A model generated the notes under the pieces. That model worked only from the letters and a program-made list of their open reading frames with translations. It did no database searches and was not told the origin of the DNA. Source: Saprospiraceae bacterium UBA6168 (GTDB lineage: Bacteria > Bacteroidota > Bacteroidia > Chitinophagales > Saprospiraceae). From it: 44,822 nt of DNA. Location of the stretch: assembly GCA_002435785.1 (NCBI GenBank), contig DIUC01000067.1, forward strand, positions 1-44,822. The letters run 5' to 3'. Below are positions 1-8,890 of the stretch, piece after piece; positions within the stretch are counted from its first letter, which is position 1; each line of letters starts with the position of its first letter. Made by a program: the position numbers and the translations under genes.

Positions 1-80
1 TTTCAAATGGCTAAAGTCGAGCTATTCGGGTGGAAAAAAACACCGGGGTGCAACGACCTACCTGTTGCGCTTTTTTCAAC

Positions 81-88
81 CGAAGGTA
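81..88 (-). promoter_or_regulatory. possible -7 element for a leftward gene outside the window
   Basis: On the minus strand this reads TACCTTCG, one base from the Bacteroidota -7 consensus TAnnTTTG. Any gene it serves lies beyond base 1. No convincing -33 element was found. Bases 1-210 hold no gene that I can support. Confidence 0.2.
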
Positions 89-210
89 AACGCAGGTAAG
101 GCGCTCTTCTTGCCCCTGATTTGTTAATCAAAACCAAAATATGGCTTGGGCGTTCTTTGACCAAACCCCAGACAATTGGCAATCGGTGGCCATGTAATCG
201 TTTTTATCCA

Positions 211-3200
211 TCATCGCATTATCGTCACATCGCCCTCCATGAGCAACTCCAACTCCTGCCCGCACACCTGTAGCCTCGCAATGCAGAACCAAACCACCAC
301 GCCAGTATCCATTAACCGCCCACGGAAAAAGCCGTCCCAACCTTTGTTTGGGTCGGTCGAGGCGAATAGTTGGTTGCCCCAACGGTCAAAAACCCGCAAT
401 TCAAACGACTGGAAATCAACGCCTTGTGCGGCGTACATCCTGAACTCATCATTGATGCCATCCCCATTCGGTGAGAAAGCGTTGGGGATGTAGAACGGTT
501 GCACTGGGGCGTTGTCGTCCCAATCAACGATGATGGTCCGTTCTTCGCTGCGGCAGTCGTCGGTGACCGTAAAATGATAATGCCCAGCCTTCGAAACATG
601 CATCCAAGCCTTGTCGGAGCCATCGGACCACTTCCATCGAAGCTCGCCGCTGTGCGCAAGCACCGTTGGGCGCAGGGTGAGCAATGGCTCATCGCACGGA
701 AGCAGGTAGTCTTCCGTGGCCAGTTCGAGTGGTGGAAGTTGTTGTATTTCAGTGCTTTTCTCGGCAAGGCAGCCATGCGCATCCTTTACTTGCACAACAT
801 ACTGACCGCTCGACAGCCCCTCATAAAAAGTGAACGTGGTAAAACTGCTTCCATTCAACGAGGCACTCAAGGGGGCATCGCCTCCACTTATTTCAACATC
901 AATACTGCCTTCCGTTGTCCCTGGGCAAATGGCCTCCGTGAACAGCCCAAAATCAATGGCCGGGTAGCCATGCACCGACAGGTTCACCACCGAATCGCAG
1001 CCGTTTTGGTCTTGGTAAACATAGACCCGAACATCGCCCCCCCGAAGCGTCTCTCCAAGGTAAACGACCGAGTCGCAGGGGCAAACGGACATTTCCACCA
1101 ACGTCGGGGAGGACGCTTGGAACAGCCCTGCCGTGACAAGAACCACAGAGTCGCAGCCGTATTGATTTTGGTAAAAAAAGCTCACCGTATCGCCCGGCAT
1201 CAGGGTTTGCCCATCGAAAACAATGGGGACACCGGGGCAGTTCACCAACGAAAGCTGTTGATAATCAGCAGTATATGCAGCCACTACAACGGTCACTGTG
1301 GAGTCGCAACCGTGAAAAGAAGTTAGCACAAAGTCCTGTGTACTGCCTGCTGGGATACCAAACCCATTGTAGAAGGCGCTGTCACCCTCACAGGCGGTCA
1401 GTTGTAGGGTGCTGGCAGGGAGCGGAAAACAAAGGTTTTTTACCAAAAAATGAACGCCCGTGCTGTCGTGGCAGCCTACCAATTGTGCGCTGGCATTCCA
1501 GATGATGGGCACCAGCAAGTCGGGGAAGGTGGCAGTATCGAGCTGTAAATGGTAGAGTTCCGAAGGTATTTCACCAAACAGGAAACCGCCCGATGTATCG
1601 CTTATTGCTGAGCCTGCTTGGCTTCCATTTTGCGCCAGCAAGACCCCGATGCCGGGCTGCGGGATGTCGGCAGCATCAATCACGCCGTTGTTGTTCGCAT
1701 CCAACCAGACCGTGCCGCCGATGGCGCCGATGGGGTCTTCGAGACTGAGTGACAACACCTCGGAGCGGCTGACACAACCGTGAATGCTGGTCATTTTTAC
1801 CCGATAATCGCCGCTCGCCGTTGCTACGAGATTGGCAACATTACCAGCCGGTGCCGCCAAGGCTGTATCATTCAAAAACCATTGGTATTCAGTGACTTCT
1901 GGAATTTGGGGCAGGCAGATTTCAGTCGGGTTGCAGCGGGTGTGGCAGCCCGAGGGCACACTGCCCACGTTCGGTGCATTGAAGATTTCAATTGGGGGGC
2001 TTTTGGCCGTGCAACCGTACTGGTTGGTGGCCAGCACGAGGTAGCTGCCAGCGGCTGCGGCAACCATGCTGGCCCCTGTGTCGCCAGTGTTCCAACGGTA
2101 AGTCAAAGCTGTTTCGGGGTTGGTGACGTTGAAAGTCGCAACCGTCCCGTCGCATAGCGGGCCGGGTGGGCTGCTGCTGATGGCCACCGAGGCTGGTGCG
2201 GCGTTGACGCTAACGGGAAAAGGCCCTTCCACAGCCGTGCATCCCGAAACGATGTCCGTGATGGTAACGGTGAAACTGTACTGCCCTACGGGCAAAAGGT
2301 TGCCATTTGCCTCCGCAAACACCAACTGCTCCCCCGTTTCTTCTGCCCCTCCCAGCACCGTGCTGCTCCAAACGTAGGTGTATTTATCGGTGCCGTTTAT
2401 TTGCAGGTACACGTCTTCGCCCTCACAAGCCGTGTAGCCTGCGGCATGAAAGGCAACCGGTTGCCCAAATTCGTTCAGTTCCACTGCACGGATGTTGGCG
2501 ACCGGAGCTGGTATGACATCCAAAGCAACTGGCGCTGGCTTGTAAACGCAACCCGCAACATCGGTCAAAGTAACCGCATAAATACCTCCAGTGGAGGCAA
2601 TTATACTCGAAGTGGTGGGACTGCTCCCCCCAGTGGGTGTTGACCAAACCCAACTTGCCCCACCGACGGGCGAGGAGAAGGACGCCGTACTCCCCTCGCA
2701 AATGGGTGCTGGGTCTTCCGGGGTAATATTCCCTGTAAGGCTGTTGGCGTGCGTAACCACTTGGGCGGAGCTGCTGGCGGTGCAGCCGAAAATATTAGCG
2801 GCAGTTAGGGTCACGTTGTAGGTGCCCACTTGTGGGTAAATATGCCACGTGGAAATATTTTGGGAAAAATTGCTGGAACCGCTGGCGGGGTCTCCGAAGT
2901 CCCAGGCGTAAGAAACCGCACCATTGGAGCCGTTGGGGGTGAAGTTGAGGGCCGTAGCCGCACAGGCAGCCGTGGGTGGGGAGAACCCAACGCTTGGTGG
3001 AGCTTGTACCGTCACGGCTTTCTCGACGCTGATTTTGCAACCTGTCGAGGAGGTTGCGGTTAACGAAACGGTGTAGGTCCCCGTTTCACCAAAAACATGG
3101 CTTGGGTGCTGTACGGTTGAACCATTGGAAATACCGCTGTTGGGTTCCCCGAAGTCCCATTCCCACGCAATGATGTTTGTGCCGGGCGTGAAGGTGGACA

Positions 3201-6200
3201 AGTCGGTGAACTGTGTGGGCAACCCTGCGCAAGTCTCCAAGTAGCTAAAATCGGCGACGAGCGGCACGACGATGGTTTGCTCAAAAAAAGCTGGACAACC
3301 AGGGCCATTGGGGTCGTTGGCATTGGCGAGCAGTCCATAGAGCCTCACCCGGTAAATACCAGGTTCGCTGAGCACAAAGACTGGCTCGTACAACGTGCTT
3401 TGGAGCCAAGTGCTGTCCAAGCCATTTTTTATCAACCAAATCTGTGTGCCGGGCAATAGGCCGACGGAAAGGTTCAGCATTTTCAGTGAGTCGCATCTTC
3501 CCTGCGACACTGCCTCAAAGAGTGGGGACCCTGTGGCCACACAGCCATTATTGGGAGGTAGGGGCGGGCTGGGAGGGCCATTTGGGTCGGATGGGTTATT
3601 GGGGTCCGGTGGCGGGCACGCCAGCAGGACGACCGAGTTGGAGTTGTTTGTGCAGCCTTTATTATCGGTCACTTTTACGGTATAGGTTCCCGGCAAATTG
3701 GCAACGAAAGAAGGTTGGTTGGTGCCAATGGGCTGGCCGTTGTGCAGCCACTCAAAACTATAGCCATCCTGTGTTTGCAGCGCAAAAAGTTGAATGGGGT
3801 CAGTGCAGAGGTAGGTCCGGTCAGCGGCTATTTGGGTGGTGGGCAATGGCAAAACAGCAATGGAAAACGCCCCACTGCTCATGCAGCCAGCCGCATCCGT
3901 GGCTTGTACGGTATAGTGGCCGTCGGCAAGCGTGGCTATGGGGTTGGTGCCAATGGTGTTGCCGTCTTCATTTTTCCATAAAATACTGGCAAAACTGCCC
4001 AAGACCTGTACTGTGGCCAAATTACCCGGACATATAGAGTCTGGATAACTGATTTGCGGCGCAATGGGCGTAGCGACTTCCACTGGATGGATGCGCTCGA
4101 CGCCACAAGCGATTAATTTGAGGTTGGCTAATCCGGGCATTTGCCAAAACACCTCCACGTTTGGTGTGCCCTGCCCGGACAATATGCCGCCCGCCGACGC
4201 TGGTTCTACGGTCCATAGGTATTCTACACCCGGAATTGTATTCGTGGTATAAGTGGCAATAGTTTCCTTGCATAGAAGCACTGGCCCACTGATGGTCAGG
4301 GGGGGGAATGGCTGTACTTCAAGGGAGGTTGGCACGGATGGGCAGCCGGGGCCAGATTTGTCTATTTGGTAGAGCGTAAGTGCATGGGGAGGGGCGGTTT
4401 CCCATTTCACATGGATGGTTTGACCGGTTTTGGTGGTAGTGGTTGCCCCGTTTTTTATCACCCACTCAAAAGCGGGGTTGGGCAACGTGGACTGTGCGGT
4501 ATAAGTATAAAACAAGGTCGGGCATACCTGGGCCTCACCTGCGATGCTGGGCGCTGGCGGTGGGCCGAAGACCTTGATTGGCAAACCTGCCTCTGCACTG
4601 CACGACCCACCACTGCTGCCAGGGCCGGAAGGAGCACTGGGCACTGCCCGTATGGTGTATTGGCCGGGGGCGAAGTTCCAAGCAGGCGAGACCTGTCCCG
4701 GTGTGCCCGGCGATGTCCAGACGATGTTGCCTACGGAGTCCAATATTTCCCAATTGGCAGCCATTAAAGTATTGTCGGTCAATGATTTATGCTTAAAAAC
4801 CGGACTATCCCCCTTGCACAGGTCAATTGGGCCTTCGATGAAACTCGGCGGCTTTACCTGCACTTGCATCGAGCCGCTGCCAGCGCATTCGAGGAAGCAG
4901 TTGTTGTAGTTGACGGAGACCGTGCCTCCTTGGAATCCCCATTTGACCTTGATTTTGTTGGTGTTTTGGCCTTCGGCAATTTGGTTGCCCAAGCCGCTCA
5001 CAGACCAGAATATGTCGGAGCCACCAAAGTTGGGGATGGTGTATGCTGACTCTGCATTTGGGCACACGGTGCCGGGGCCTACGATGTCCACCGACCCACC
5101 AAGAATGCCCACAACCTTCCGCACGGGTTTGTCGCAGATGCTGCCCGTGCAGCCGGACACGGAGAGTTCGATGGCGCCAACATGGCCACTATCCCAGATG
5201 ACGGTCATATAGTCGTCGTTGTTGCTGCCACCGCCGATGACGCTTCCGTTGGGGCTTATTCCCCAGTTGAAGGTGCCGCATTCGACATTGGTGCGATAGG
5301 TGGCCGAATCGCCCTTGCAAATGGGGCCTACGCATTGGATTTCGGGAATTTTCGCATCGGAAACAACGACGTTGACGGTGGCCGTGTCAGCACAGACGCA
5401 GCCGTTCCTTGCAATTAATTTTACTTGGTAAGTTCCTGGTGTGGAGAAAGTATGCAGCGGAGAACCCAGCGCCGAGACCGTGCCGTCACCAAAATGCCAT
5501 TCGGTTTGTTGGGCGTTTTCGCTGGCATTGGTGAACTGGGTTGGTTGGCCATAGCAAAGTTCGATGGTGCCGGAATTGGCTGCTGGCTCGGTGCTAAAGG
5601 CGGAATGGGGTCGAGGGATGATGGTCACGCAGAGTGTCCCCTTTTTTGAGCAGTTAAAAGCGCAAGAAATATAGACTTCCTTGGATTTGGTAAACCCGGA
5701 TATATCGGTCACGGTAATGGTATAAATGCCAATGCAAAGGTTTTCGAGATTGGGTATTATTTCGCCTGTTGTTTTATTTTGAAATAGGGTGGAACTAATG
5801 GGCAGTTCGGAATAAATCTCATACTCAACCTTTCCGTTGCAAGTGGCACAATCAAGTGGCTGCCGCAACCCGGTTAGCTCGATAAAAATATTTGACTCAC
5901 CGGGGGGGGTGACATGGAAAGAACATTCCTTGATTTCGTCAGAACCTTGAATCCTATATTGGGGGGAATTGTTGTTGTTGGCACTTGAATACGCTTGAGA
6001 ATAACCGGAGGTGACTGAGCTATTGATTTCAAAATAGCCATGTGGCCCGTTCATGAAGGAACTCCACGTGCTGCCATTGAACCTTTGTAAAGGCTGGCCT
6101 GGGCAGCCTTTTAATATGGTCTGTTTATAATAACCACCGCCAGCGCCAACGACATTTGACGTAACTTGTCCGCAGCTAACATAAAAATGTCCGCAATGAT

Positions 6201-7026
6201 TGGGCATGGTCGCCTCCACCTGTCCCTGCCCTGAGCTTCCCCATTCCACAATGACTTGGTTTCCTTGTGGGGTATAGTTCGTAGCCCCCGTCACCTTCCA
6301 TACCACTGGCAACCCCTCGGGGTTTTCCACGACGTATGCCACGGTGCTGTACTCGCAGGCCTGCTCGCAATTACCCGGCTCGGTGGGACACAGGGTAGTG
6401 GATTGAATCTGGAGTGATGCTTCATTTAAAATAGCTGTGGGCGTGCTGTATTGGGAGCAAGAACCAGGGACCGAAACTTTGACACGAAATTTATTATTGC
6501 AAACAAACGGGCAATTTTCGACCACCAATATATTGGTTTCAGCACCGTAGGTGCAACCCGAATAAATTGCAGCATTATACCATGTTGCACCATTATCTGG
6601 TGAGGTTTCCCAAACATAACTGATTTGGGGAGGATTGGTTCCTGTGATGCTGGCTACCAAGAAATATTGGTCGTTATTAATCACGGTCATTACGACGGAG
6701 ATAACACCAATTGGGTCGGCAATAGTGACACAAGCATTTCCTACGCATCCTTGGCTGTCAATCGTTTCAACGCAGTATTCTCCGGGTACCAAGGTATAGA
6801 AATCACCTCCAATCGGGCCAGAGTTTTGAGGGATAAAACCATCTACCGTTGACCATTCGTAAGACAAATAGCTGTCCGGGGATAAAATGCCCAACCAAGG
6901 GGGAATTACGAGAAAATTCCCGCAGAGCATCGAGTCCCCGACAATTACGGGGTTGCATCCTTGGGCTTTTAAATCTAAAGAAAAGCAAAAAAGCAGTGCA
7001 GAAAACAGGAGGTATCTGATAGTCAT
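211..7026 (-). CDS. giant secreted PKD/SprB-like adhesin with type B T9SS sorting domain
   Basis: A 2271-residue secreted, probably cell-surface protein. It starts with a signal peptide (MTIRYLLFSALLFCFSLDLKA). PKD domains are visible near residues 510 (WHFGDG), 1290 (WEWDFG) and 1375 (YAWDFGD), among many Ig/PKD-like units opening with phrases such as GP..LC.GD. A Pro/Asn-rich linker lies near 1140. An SdrD_B-like calcium-binding segment (DANNNGVIDAADIPQPG) lies near 1780 and a SprB-type repeat near 2045. The C-terminus, from about 2180, is the CHU_C/gliding-motility-associated domain (NAFSPNGDGIND, FDRWGN, GWDG), the type B T9SS signal. In this family such tails direct export and surface attachment or release. 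The adhesin role is inferred from architecture; no catalytic domain is seen. It appears monocistronic. Confidence 0.93.
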   Translation of the reverse strand: MTIRYLLFSALLFCFSLDLKAQGCNPVIVGDSMLCGNFLVIPPWLGILSPDSYLSYEWSTVDGFIPQNSGPIGGDFYTLVPGEYCVETIDSQGCVGNACVTIADPIGVISVVMTVINNDQYFLVASITGTNPPQISYVWETSPDNGATWYNAAIYSGCTYGAETNILVVENCPFVCNNKFRVKVSVPGSCSQYSTPTAILNEASLQIQSTTLCPTEPGNCEQACEYSTVAYVVENPEGLPVVWKVTGATNYTPQGNQVIVEWGSSGQGQVEATMPNHCGHFYVSCGQVTSNVVGAGGGYYKQTILKGCPGQPLQRFNGSTWSSFMNGPHGYFEINSSVTSGYSQAYSSANNNNSPQYRIQGSDEIKECSFHVTPPGESNIFIELTGLRQPLDCATCNGKVEYEIYSELPISSTLFQNKTTGEIIPNLENLCIGIYTITVTDISGFTKSKEVYISCAFNCSKKGTLCVTIIPRPHSAFSTEPAANSGTIELCYGQPTQFTNASENAQQTEWHFGDGTVSALGSPLHTFSTPGTYQVKLIARNGCVCADTATVNVVVSDAKIPEIQCVGPICKGDSATYRTNVECGTFNWGISPNGSVIGGGSNNDDYMTVIWDSGHVGAIELSVSGCTGSICDKPVRKVVGILGGSVDIVGPGTVCPNAESAYTIPNFGGSDIFWSVSGLGNQIAEGQNTNKIKVKWGFQGGTVSVNYNNCFLECAGSGSMQVQVKPPSFIEGPIDLCKGDSPVFKHKSLTDNTLMAANWEILDSVGNIVWTSPGTPGQVSPAWNFAPGQYTIRAVPSAPSGPGSSGGSCSAEAGLPIKVFGPPPAPSIAGEAQVCPTLFYTYTAQSTLPNPAFEWVIKNGATTTTKTGQTIHVKWETAPPHALTLYQIDKSGPGCPSVPTSLEVQPFPPLTISGPVLLCKETIATYTTNTIPGVEYLWTVEPASAGGILSGQGTPNVEVFWQMPGLANLKLIACGVERIHPVEVATPIAPQISYPDSICPGNLATVQVLGSFASILWKNEDGNTIGTNPIATLADGHYTVQATDAAGCMSSGAFSIAVLPLPTTQIAADRTYLCTDPIQLFALQTQDGYSFEWLHNGQPIGTNQPSFVANLPGTYTVKVTDNKGCTNNSNSVVLLACPPPDPNNPSDPNGPPSPPLPPNNGCVATGSPLFEAVSQGRCDSLKMLNLSVGLLPGTQIWLIKNGLDSTWLQSTLYEPVFVLSEPGIYRVRLYGLLANANDPNGPGCPAFFEQTIVVPLVADFSYLETCAGLPTQFTDLSTFTPGTNIIAWEWDFGEPNSGISNGSTVQHPSHVFGETGTYTVSLTATSSTGCKISVEKAVTVQAPPSVGFSPPTAACAATALNFTPNGSNGAVSYAWDFGDPASGSSNFSQNISTWHIYPQVGTYNVTLTAANIFGCTASSSAQVVTHANSLTGNITPEDPAPICEGSTASFSSPVGGASWVWSTPTGGSSPTTSSIIASTGGIYAVTLTDVAGCVYKPAPVALDVIPAPVANIRAVELNEFGQPVAFHAAGYTACEGEDVYLQINGTDKYTYVWSSTVLGGAEETGEQLVFAEANGNLLPVGQYSFTVTITDIVSGCTAVEGPFPVSVNAAPASVAISSSPPGPLCDGTVATFNVTNPETALTYRWNTGDTGASMVAAAAGSYLVLATNQYGCTAKSPPIEIFNAPNVGSVPSGCHTRCNPTEICLPQIPEVTEYQWFLNDTALAAPAGNVANLVATASGDYRVKMTSIHGCVSRSEVLSLSLEDPIGAIGGTVWLDANNNGVIDAADIPQPGIGVLLAQNGSQAGSAISDTSGGFLFGEIPSELYHLQLDTATFPDLLVPIIWNASAQLVGCHDSTGVHFLVKNLCFPLPASTLQLTACEGDSAFYNGFGIPAGSTQDFVLTSFHGCDSTVTVVVAAYTADYQQLSLVNCPGVPIVFDGQTLMPGDTVSFFYQNQYGCDSVVLVTAGLFQASSPTLVEMSVCPCDSVVYLGETLRGGDVRVYVYQDQNGCDSVVNLSVHGYPAIDFGLFTEAICPGTTEGSIDVEISGGDAPLSASLNGSSFTTFTFYEGLSSGQYVVQVKDAHGCLAEKSTEIQQLPPLELATEDYLLPCDEPLLTLRPTVLAHSGELRWKWSDGSDKAWMHVSKAGHYHFTVTDDCRSEERTIIVDWDDNAPVQPFYIPNAFSPNGDGINDEFRMYAAQGVDFQSFELRVFDRWGNQLFASTDPNKGWDGFFRGRLMDTGVVVWFCIARLQVCGQELELLMEGDVTIMR

Positions 7027-7167
7027 GGGATATAGTTTATTAGGTGTAATCGGCAGTTTGCAAAGAAAGGCAAACTATTTCAGGAAGTCAATGCTTTTGG
7101 GCTTTTCAATACGATTCTGCTGAAAACAGGGTGCATAAATTGCCTCAACCGCTCCCCACCAAAAACC

Positions 7168-7175
7168 TACCTTTG
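7168..7175 (+). promoter_or_regulatory. -7 element TACCTTTG for the flippase gene
   Basis: TACCTTTG followed by CGG matches the Bacteroidota sigma-A -7 consensus TAnnTTTG and lies about 75 bases before the flippase start. The same TACCTTTGCGG string recurs at 17971 and 26589. A TTG lies 25 bases upstream, longer than the usual 19-21, so the -33 element is poor. Confidence 0.5.
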
Positions 7176-7250
7176 CGGACTTCAAAGAGAAACGCAAAAC
7201 TGAAAACTCGTGGCTTTCCCTTTGGGTGTCAGGGGTAAACCACCACCAAC

Positions 7251-8747
7251 GTGAACCGTGAATTCCTCCTCAATGCCGCCTTCCTCGTGCTGGTGAACCT
7301 ACTCATCAAGCCGTTCTACGTCTTCGGCATTGAGCGGACTATACAGGAGCGGGTGGGGCCCGAGCAGTATGGATTGTACGCCACGCTATTCAGTTTCACG
7401 TTCCTGTTGTTCATGGTCAACGACTTCGGCATCCATTATTTCAACAACCGGAACATCGCACGGCACCCGCAACTCATCGGCAAGTATTTTCCCAACATAC
7501 TGGTTGTCAAGACATTGCTTACATTGATGTACCTTGTGCTGGTCTTCGTAGCAGCACTAATACGGGGCTTCGAACCAGCCATTTTCCACCTGATTTTCTT
7601 CATTGCCCTCAACCATGTTTTCATCTCGATGGTGGCCTTCCTGCGCTCCAACATCAGCGCGCTGGGCATGTACCGCACGGACAGCCTCGTGTCCACCCTC
7701 GACAAGCTGCTCCTGATTGGCGCTTGCTCGGTGCTGTTGTGGGGCGGCTTTTTCCCTGACAAGTTCCGCATTGAGTGGTTCATTCATGCCCAAAATCTGA
7801 CTTGGGCGCTCACGGCGCTCACGGCATTTTTCATCGTAAAAAAACAACTCAAAGCCCCGCTCAACTTCCGGCTAAACTGGCCGCAGGTGCTGGTCATTTT
7901 GAAAAAAAGCGCCCCTTACGCCCTTGCCGTTTTTCTCATGACCGCCTATACCCGCTTCGACATCGTGCTGCTCGAATGGCTCTTGCCGGACGGACGCCAC
8001 GAGGCCGGGGTCTATGCCGCCGCCTACCGCATCCTCGATGCGCTCAACATGGCAGGATACCTCTTCGCTGGGCTGCTGTTGCCCATGTTTTCTACAATTT
8101 TAAGAAAAGAAGAAATTCAACCGAACGGAGGGGCCATATCTCAAACCCTCAAACCCTCAAACCCTCAAACCCTTGACCTTCTCCGTTTTGCGCTCCAACT
8201 TATCTGGGCCGGCACGGTGACGGTCGCTGTCGCCTGTTTCTTCTTCCGCACCGAGCTGATGTTGTGGATTTACCCGCAAAATGGCACGGCCTACTACGGA
8301 GAGGTGCTGGCGCCCATCATCCTGACCCTCGTGCCGTTCAGCGGCATTTTCATCTACTCCACCCTGCTCACCGCCAACGATAGCTTGCGCAAAATGAACG
8401 GCCTGTTCCTCGTTGGCATCGTGGTGAACCTGGGGCTGAACCTGCTGCTCATTCCTCAGTGGAAGGCAGTTGGAGCGGGCATGTCGGCGTTTTTTACCCA
8501 AACTTTCGTATTGGTGGCGATGATGGTTTTGGCAAAAAGAGAACTGCGGCTGCCGTTGGAGCTTCGCCAGTTTTTGAAAATAGCAGCCTTTGTTTTGTTG
8601 GTTTGCTTCGCAAATTGGGCGCTCTACCGCCTCCCCGGCTTCGGTTGGTTGCCAAAATTCGGCGCAGCCATTGCCACAGGGCTGCTGCTGGCCTTTCTGC
8701 TGCGGATGATTAATTTGAAAACGACCTTGGCGATGCTCAAAAAATAA
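7251..8747 (+). CDS. oligosaccharide flippase, MOP superfamily (Wzx-like)
   Basis: A 498-residue polytopic inner-membrane protein resembling polysaccharide biosynthesis flippases, which move lipid-linked sugars to the periplasmic face. Evenly spaced hydrophobic helices run from the N-terminus (FLLNAAFLVLVNLLIKPFYVFG) to the C-terminus, a pattern and length normal for 12-14 helix MOP proteins. The start is GTG. About residues 297-307, in a loop between helices, are coded by an 8-bp tandem repeat (TCAAACCC, 8140-8173) giving the peptide SQTLKPSNPQTL, which looks inserted. The substrate is unknown, and no other surface-polysaccharide gene adjoins it. Confidence 0.88.
   Translation: MNREFLLNAAFLVLVNLLIKPFYVFGIERTIQERVGPEQYGLYATLFSFTFLLFMVNDFGIHYFNNRNIARHPQLIGKYFPNILVVKTLLTLMYLVLVFVAALIRGFEPAIFHLIFFIALNHVFISMVAFLRSNISALGMYRTDSLVSTLDKLLLIGACSVLLWGGFFPDKFRIEWFIHAQNLTWALTALTAFFIVKKQLKAPLNFRLNWPQVLVILKKSAPYALAVFLMTAYTRFDIVLLEWLLPDGRHEAGVYAAAYRILDALNMAGYLFAGLLLPMFSTILRKEEIQPNGGAISQTLKPSNPQTLDLLRFALQLIWAGTVTVAVACFFFRTELMLWIYPQNGTAYYGEVLAPIILTLVPFSGIFIYSTLLTANDSLRKMNGLFLVGIVVNLGLNLLLIPQWKAVGAGMSAFFTQTFVLVAMMVLAKRELRLPLELRQFLKIAAFVLLVCFANWALYRLPGFGWLPKFGAAIATGLLLAFLLRMINLKTTLAMLKK
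8140..8173 (+). repeat. in-frame 8-bp tandem repeat (TCAAACCC, about 4 copies) inside the flippase gene
   Basis: Four full copies of TCAAACCC plus one flanking base, within the coding sequence. Eight is not a multiple of three, so loss of one copy brings TGA at 8174-8176 into frame and gain of one copy brings TGA at about 8218-8220 into frame. The unit resembles the C/A-rich arms of the leader elements elsewhere in the window. Confidence 0.9.
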
Positions 8748-8851
8748 GTGCTGGTAGCTGTTTCGAGCCGCTCCTTTGGGCCGTTTCGATACAAATATTT
8801 TGCCTCGCACCGCTGGTTTTGGCTACTTTCCAAAGGAAAACGGTCGGACAT

Positions 8852-8881
8852 CATCTGCGAAAATCTGCGTCATCTGCGGGA
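8852..8881. repeat. ATCTGCG simple repeat between convergent genes
   Basis: Three spaced copies of ATCTGCG (ATCTGCGAAA, ATCTGCGTC, ATCTGCGGG) lie between the convergent flippase and recJ genes. No terminator hairpin was found in this 143-base gap. Confidence 0.6.
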
Positions 8882-8890
8882 GAAAGCCCC

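Noticed and set aside
499..1326. 275-codon open frame on the plus strand opposite the adhesin gene
   Set aside because: Antisense to a well-supported gene, composition not protein-like, no signal or domain; a mirror effect of codon use.
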